A model generated the notes under the pieces. That model worked only from the letters and a program-made list of their open reading frames with translations, was not told the origin of the DNA and searched no databases. From positions 1 through 34,703 of IMG/VR virus record IMGVR_UViG_3300030451_002755: a DNA stretch of 34,703 bases, one strand, 5' to 3'. This document shows, piece by piece, positions 31,031-34,703 of the stretch. The translations under genes were made by a program, and so were the position numbers. Origin of the DNA: a virus. How positions within the stretch are numbered: the stretch's first letter is position 1; every line of letters begins with the position of its first letter.

Positions 31031-31213
31031 ATGCCGATGGGAGTAAAACATTATTTTAAGGATGGGAAGGAGCATAAAGGTGGTCTTCACAAGATGCCTA
31101 ATGGCCAGTTGCATTCTGGAAAAACTCACGGTGCTTCTTCTAGGAGATTGTTCCATTACGGAGAGTTGTCTAAGTCTGCTCAAAATAAAGCTAGAAAGTC
31201 TTGGAAAGTATAA
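31031..31213 (+). CDS. Small basic protein, 60 aa
   Basis: A 60-aa basic protein with His/Gly/Lys-rich composition (HYFKDGKEHKGGLHKMPNGQ), ending in SWKV. AAGAAGGAG precedes the ATG. Similar short proteins with a 'G..H....HSG.THGA' pattern occur among small structural or packaging genes of aquatic phages; no function is known. Coupled to the next gene (TAATG). Confidence 0.6.
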   Translation: MPMGVKHYFKDGKEHKGGLHKMPNGQLHSGKTHGASSRRLFHYGELSKSAQNKARKSWKV

Positions 31214-31341
31214 TGCCTTTTACTAAATATAGTCCAGCTCAAAAACGAATTGCTGCTGTTGCTCCACCTCGTAAGAAAATAACTGCTGCTGATTTTAAAG
31301 CACTTAAGAAACGCAAAAAAAATGGCAAGAAAAAAAGCTAA
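31213..31341 (+). CDS. 42-aa basic mini-protein
   Basis: A 42-codon frame beginning MPFTKYSPAQKRIAAVAPPR and ending in a Lys/Arg tail. The stop of the upstream gene overlaps its ATG (TAATG), and the next gene starts inside its last codons. A third of the residues are Lys or Arg. It is the fourth of the basic series. Confidence 0.55.
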   Translation: MPFTKYSPAQKRIAAVAPPRKKITAADFKALKKRKKNGKKKS

Positions 31342-31495
31342 ATCTGGGGGCAAGATTTGTCCAGAAGGAAAGGCATGGGCAAGAAGGACGTTTGATACGT
31401 ATCCTTCTGCGTACGCTAATCTAGCTGCAAGCAAGTATTGCAAGGACCCAAATTACGCTAAGAAAGCCAAAGGCGGCAAACGAAAAGGAAGGTAA
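31322..31495 (+). CDS. 57-aa basic protein with conserved Cys/Tyr motif
   Basis: A 57-codon frame with the motif ICPEGKAWARRTFDTYPSAY, then ANLAASKYCKDPNYAK, a pattern (Y-P-S-A-Y-A-N, then K-Y-C-K-D) common in short phage proteins. The ends are strongly basic (MARKKAKSGG, KGGKRKGR). It overlaps the upstream gene by 20 nt in a different frame and is coupled to the next by TAATG. Two Cys suggest a small metal site or disulphide. Function unknown. Confidence 0.6.
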   Translation: MARKKAKSGGKICPEGKAWARRTFDTYPSAYANLAASKYCKDPNYAKKAKGGKRKGR

Positions 31496-31746
31496 TGTCT
31501 CAACTTAGACAGTGGCTAAAAGAAGATTGGGTAAGAATAGGCGTTGATGGTTCTATTAAAGGAAAGTGTGGAACCTCTCCTAATACAAAAAGACCAGACA
31601 GGTGCTTGCCTAGGAGAAAAGCAATGAGTCTTACTAAGGCTGAACGAGCTGCTACGGCAAGGAAGAAAAAGAGTGCAGGAGCTAAGGGTAAAAAGGTAGT
31701 TGCAAATACACCAAGAGCAAAGGTAAGAAGTGGCAAAAAGTCCTAA
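31495..31746 (+). CDS. Small basic protein with CGTS / RCLPR motif, 83 aa
   Basis: An 83-aa protein. The N-terminus MSQLRQWLKEDWVRIGVDGS is followed by IKGKCGTSPNTKRPDRCLPR, the Cys-rich pattern of a small-protein family frequent in aquatic phages. Its tail is disordered and Lys/Ala-rich (RAATARKKKSAGAKGKKVVA). TAATG coupling upstream; its end overlaps the next gene. Function unknown; the tail could bind DNA. Confidence 0.65.
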   Translation: MSQLRQWLKEDWVRIGVDGSIKGKCGTSPNTKRPDRCLPRRKAMSLTKAERAATARKKKSAGAKGKKVVANTPRAKVRSGKKS

Positions 31747-32023
31747 ACAGTCTATGAGTTGCGGTCAGGTGCGTAAAAGCACAAGACCTGGTAAGAAGAT
31801 CATGAAGCTGTACTGCATTGACGGCAAGCGTAAGCTTGTTCATGCAGGTGCAACGGGATACGGGCATAACTACTCACCTGCTGCTAGGAAGTCTTTTAGG
31901 GCTAGGCATAAGTGCAGCACAGCAAAGCCTGGAACAGCTAGGCACTTAGCTTGTACAGAGCTGTGGAAGGGCAAGGGGGGACGCACTAAGAGTTCACCTA
32001 AGAGTAGAAAAGGCAAATACTAA
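31730..32023 (+). CDS. DUF5754-like small basic protein, 97 aa
   Basis: A 97-aa protein with KKIMKLYCIDGKRKLVHAG, then ARKSFRARHKCSTAKPGTAR and HLACTELWKGKGG. The 'RKSF-RARH-CSTAK...A-HLAC...W' pattern is the hallmark of a small Cys-containing family (DUF5754-like) shared by aquatic phages and some giant viruses. The start is GTG with an AGG purine site; it overlaps the upstream gene by 17 nt. A virion or DNA-condensing role has been guessed for such proteins but not shown here. Confidence 0.7.
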   Translation: MAKSPKQSMSCGQVRKSTRPGKKIMKLYCIDGKRKLVHAGATGYGHNYSPAARKSFRARHKCSTAKPGTARHLACTELWKGKGGRTKSSPKSRKGKY

Positions 32024-34213
32024 ATGGCAAGATATAGTTCATACGGAAATTTAGATAACCGAATTGCGGAAGACCTAGATCAAGGGTTTACAGGCTTTAA
32101 CAATAAGTTAAGGCCAGATCAGTTGCGTCCAGGCATTTTGACTGAATCTAATAATGGTCGTATGGACTTAAATGGAGAGTGGCAGCCGAGGAAAGGGATT
32201 GAATTATTTTCATCTCCATTTTCTGCTGGAGCTTTTACTTTGCCGTTTTATTTGTACGAATCTATTCCTGCTGTTAGTACTTTTAGCCGAGCAGGAAATG
32301 TTATTACTGTAGATTTTGAATCTGCTCATGGAATAAATGACGGAACTGGTGTAAATATTAGTGGATTGTCGTACTCTGGATTAATAAATCCTAATGGTAA
32401 TTTTATTGCTACAGTAGTTGATACCGATACTATTACTTACACTGTAACTGGACTAGATAGTACTCCTACTGGAACTATGACTGTTACTGGCATGAAGCTT
32501 GATGCTACTGCTGGTAACTTTATTGAAGCTTCTTGCGAGTTCTCAGATCCTAATAATGATTCTGAATCTTACGTGGCTTGTGTTGCTACTAACAGCACAG
32601 TTCTTGTTAAGATTTCTGATGCAGGAGCCACTACCGTAACACTTACTTATCCTGCTGGTGAAACTGTTCCACAGGGATCTAATGTTATACAGGCTTTTAA
32701 CAAACTTTACATATTTCGCAAGGGCCAAATAGCTATGGAGTGGAGCGGAGATATTTCTTCTCCTACATTTTCTCTTGTTGCTAATGGGGACTACAGTCAA
32801 CCTAAACAACTTACTCCGACTAGAGTAGATATTACTGACAGCAAGGCTACTGCTACATTTAGCAATTTAGCTGCAATGAATGGCCTAAATGTTGGGGACA
32901 CTTTTACCATAGAAAGCACAGGATCTCCTTCAACTTTTACGGTAGGAGAAAGCTACATTGTAGCTGAAAAAGACGAGATTGCTTTTACTGTAGATTTTTA
33001 CATTGAGCTTGCTGATGCTAGTAATGTTACTGGAGTTATCCTTCAGCAGCCAGTTTCTATTGGTCTAGGATTTACGCACTCTCCTGCTCCTGAATTTGGA
33101 ACGTACCACCAGCGTAGATTAATTGTTCCGTACCAGTACGATGTGACAGGAACGTCTGGATCAGCGACAATTACTAACAGAAATATTGTTGATGAAGCGT
33201 TGTTTTCGGATATACTAGACGCAGATACTTACGATAGGGTTTACGGGCAGTTTAGGTTTAATGCTGGTGCGGCTGATTTTATTGTAGGTTTTCATTCTTT
33301 TTCTGATGACAAACTAGTAGTCTTTAACCGCAACAGTATACATATTGTTGCTAATAGTTTAGACTTAGGGAGTTCAGTATCTCAGTTAATTACTAATGAG
33401 GTTGGCTGCTCAGCTAGGGACAGTATACAGCAGATAGGCAACAACATGATATTTTTGTCTGATAATGGAGTTTATGGATTGGACTTTGTTGATCTGTACA
33501 ATCTTAGAGGCCAAGATGTTCCATTATCAGCTTCGATTGAAGGCACTATTAAAAGAATTAACAAAGCGTACGCAAGTAAAGCTAAGTCTGTTTATTTTGA
33601 TAATAGGTATTACTTGGCTGTTCCACTTGATAACAGCACTGTTAATAACGCTTTGCTTATTTACAATTTTATTAATAAGCAGTGGGAGTCTATAGACAGT
33701 ATTGATGACCCTGACTGGGAGTACAGTGAATTAACTGTTTCTGGTCAAGGAGATAAGAGAGGTGTATACGCAATAAACCGTAAAGGTGGTGTTCATCAGT
33801 ACGAAAGCAGGTCCGATGACAGAGATAGGTACATAGTGCAAGTAGGTGGTAGCGTTACAGATAATCAACTGCAATCTTCTGTTGTTACCAGGATGTTTAA
33901 TCTTAATTCTTTAGATCGAAAAAAGTGGAACAATTTTGACTTGCATATTCAGTCCAGTGAGAGTAATACTTCAAATGCGGATTTGCAGGCAATCACAGAA
34001 AATATTGATGATATAATAAACCTAGGCAGCGTTAGCGATCTTAACGGATCTGATCTTGCTATTGATGAAGATGTCTCTTTGAGAGGCAGATTTGGAAACA
34101 GACGAGCTTACGGATTACAATTTAAATTAACAACAACTAAGGGCAGACCTAGATTAAGAGCATTAAAGGTAGCTGGAGCTACAACATTTAGAAGTTTAGA
34201 CAAGGCAGAATAA
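32024..34213 (+). CDS. Tail nozzle-like protein (gp12 / tail tubular B-like)
   Basis: A 729-aa beta-rich protein whose size and order (adaptor, then this, then fibre) match T7 gp12, the nozzle. The N-terminus NLDNRIAEDLDQGFTGFNNK, then LTESNNGRMDLNGEWQPRKG, and a fibronectin/E1-like repeat (GNVITVDFESAHGINDGTGV) are typical of short-tail phages. The middle has RRLIVPYQYDV and a propeller-like repeat FSDILDADTYDRVYGQF, then SFSDDKLVVFNRNSIHIV. Its stop overlaps the fibre start (TAATG). It forms the tube below the adaptor that carries the fibres. Confidence 0.6.
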   Translation: MARYSSYGNLDNRIAEDLDQGFTGFNNKLRPDQLRPGILTESNNGRMDLNGEWQPRKGIELFSSPFSAGAFTLPFYLYESIPAVSTFSRAGNVITVDFESAHGINDGTGVNISGLSYSGLINPNGNFIATVVDTDTITYTVTGLDSTPTGTMTVTGMKLDATAGNFIEASCEFSDPNNDSESYVACVATNSTVLVKISDAGATTVTLTYPAGETVPQGSNVIQAFNKLYIFRKGQIAMEWSGDISSPTFSLVANGDYSQPKQLTPTRVDITDSKATATFSNLAAMNGLNVGDTFTIESTGSPSTFTVGESYIVAEKDEIAFTVDFYIELADASNVTGVILQQPVSIGLGFTHSPAPEFGTYHQRRLIVPYQYDVTGTSGSATITNRNIVDEALFSDILDADTYDRVYGQFRFNAGAADFIVGFHSFSDDKLVVFNRNSIHIVANSLDLGSSVSQLITNEVGCSARDSIQQIGNNMIFLSDNGVYGLDFVDLYNLRGQDVPLSASIEGTIKRINKAYASKAKSVYFDNRYYLAVPLDNSTVNNALLIYNFINKQWESIDSIDDPDWEYSELTVSGQGDKRGVYAINRKGGVHQYESRSDDRDRYIVQVGGSVTDNQLQSSVVTRMFNLNSLDRKKWNNFDLHIQSSESNTSNADLQAITENIDDIINLGSVSDLNGSDLAIDEDVSLRGRFGNRRAYGLQFKLTTTKGRPRLRALKVAGATTFRSLDKAE

Positions 34214-34703
34214 TGGCAATACTTACAACAGGAAACACGTTTGCTAACGGAGATCAAGTAACGGCAGCTACCTTAAACAGTGCAGTTAATGATGCTGAGT
34301 TTGCTGCTGGAGCAGTAGACGGTACATCTACTCAACTTTCTGGCACAAGTCCTCAACAAATTATTGTTAAGGATGCAGGTATTAGCACTGGCAAAATTGC
34401 TACTGGTGCTGTAACTACTGATAAGATTAATGCAGGTGCTGTTACGACTGCTAAGATTGCAGACAGCAATGTTACTAAGGCTAAGATCGAAGATTTTACT
34501 AATCTTACTGTCTTGGGTAATGTTTCTGGAAGTGCTGCTACTCCTGCTGAAGTAACTATTTTAGATGAGGACAACATGGCCTCAGACTCTGCTACATCCC
34601 TTGCTACACAGCAGAGCATCAAAGCTTACGCTGACTCCAAGGTAGATGGCACAGGGGCTGGATCGTTTACTACGCTGGCAGCTTCTGGCGATGTTACGTT
34701 TGA
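34213..34703 (+). CDS. Tail fibre protein, N-terminal part (continues at base 1)
   Basis: It starts MAILTTGNTFANGDQVTAAT, with Thr/Ala/Ile repeats (ISTGKIATGAVTTDKINAGA, VTTAKIADSNVTKAKIED), the 'TTAKIADGAV' shaft style found in many podovirus fibres. It is then cut by the window end. Its frame continues without break at base 1 of the window, giving a 503-aa protein. The ATG is coupled to the nozzle-like gene (TAATG). It attaches the fibre to the tail and ends in the receptor-binding tip. Confidence 0.85.
   Translation, partial: MAILTTGNTFANGDQVTAATLNSAVNDAEFAAGAVDGTSTQLSGTSPQQIIVKDAGISTGKIATGAVTTDKINAGAVTTAKIADSNVTKAKIEDFTNLTVLGNVSGSAATPAEVTILDEDNMASDSATSLATQQSIKAYADSKVDGTGAGSFTTLAASGDVTF
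34615..34703. repeat. Right copy of 89-bp terminal identity (circular-contig overlap)
   Basis: Base-for-base identical to positions 1-89. Removing one copy gives a 34,614-bp circle with the fibre gene intact. Confidence 0.93.

Overview
This window is a complete, or nearly complete, small tailed-bacteriophage genome. It has a T7-like (podovirus-type) order of virion genes and was assembled as a circle. The first 89 bases and the last 89 bases are identical, and a tail-fibre gene that starts near the right end continues in frame at the left end. The circle is therefore about 34,614 bp. I see no tRNA, rRNA, integrase, insertion sequence or CRISPR array. Base composition is moderately AT-rich. 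Gene density, widespread TAATG/ATGA start-stop overlaps, and families of tiny Lys/Arg-rich proteins known from aquatic phages fit an environmental, probably marine, phage. The host cannot be named from the sequence. A secreted fibronectin-III protein of a style common in Verrucomicrobiota and relatives is only a weak hint.

The genome has two transcription arms that diverge from a 560-bp intergenic control region (about 16,500-17,060) and converge at about 7,650-7,715. The rightward (plus) arm carries small terminase, two small genes, large terminase, two small genes, portal, a T4-type lysozyme, a small gene, scaffold, major capsid protein (SU10/DUF5309-like) and a terminator. It continues with head-tail adaptor and small virion proteins, a host-recognition module (repeat-bearing fibre, beta-helix tailspike, secreted FN3 protein), a lysis-like membrane-protein group (one-TM, 3TM holin-like, TM plus coiled coil), and a chain of seven tiny basic proteins. 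Last come a tail-nozzle-like protein, a fibre crossing the circle junction, a collagen-like virion protein and two further candidate internal (ejection) proteins of 399 and 1192 residues.

The leftward (minus) arm carries about two dozen small early genes. Recognisable ones are an SF1 Dda/RecD-type helicase, an SSB-like protein with an acidic tail, a calcineurin-type phosphoesterase, a DUF1599/MazG-like protein, an endonuclease VII-like nuclease and, closest to the control region, a protein resembling HhH-glycosylase-like phage proteins. I see no DNA polymerase, primase or RNA polymerase, so replication and transcription probably rely on host enzymes. Three short genes (40, 34 and 30 codons) in this arm were found by reading the gaps; two encode single-span membrane peptides.

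The most unusual element is the roughly 375-bp gene-free interval between the helicase and the gene upstream of it. It folds on the minus strand into at least two three-way junctions plus several hairpins. In three separate helices a G-U pair on the minus strand would be a C-A mismatch on the plus strand, so the transcribed strand is clear from the sequence. I do not recognise it as a known RNA class. The control region also holds two near-identical 13-bp inverted repeats (GCAARTNAYTTGC), one near the start of each arm, plus four 9-bp direct repeats, a 12-bp palindrome and a G-rich tract.
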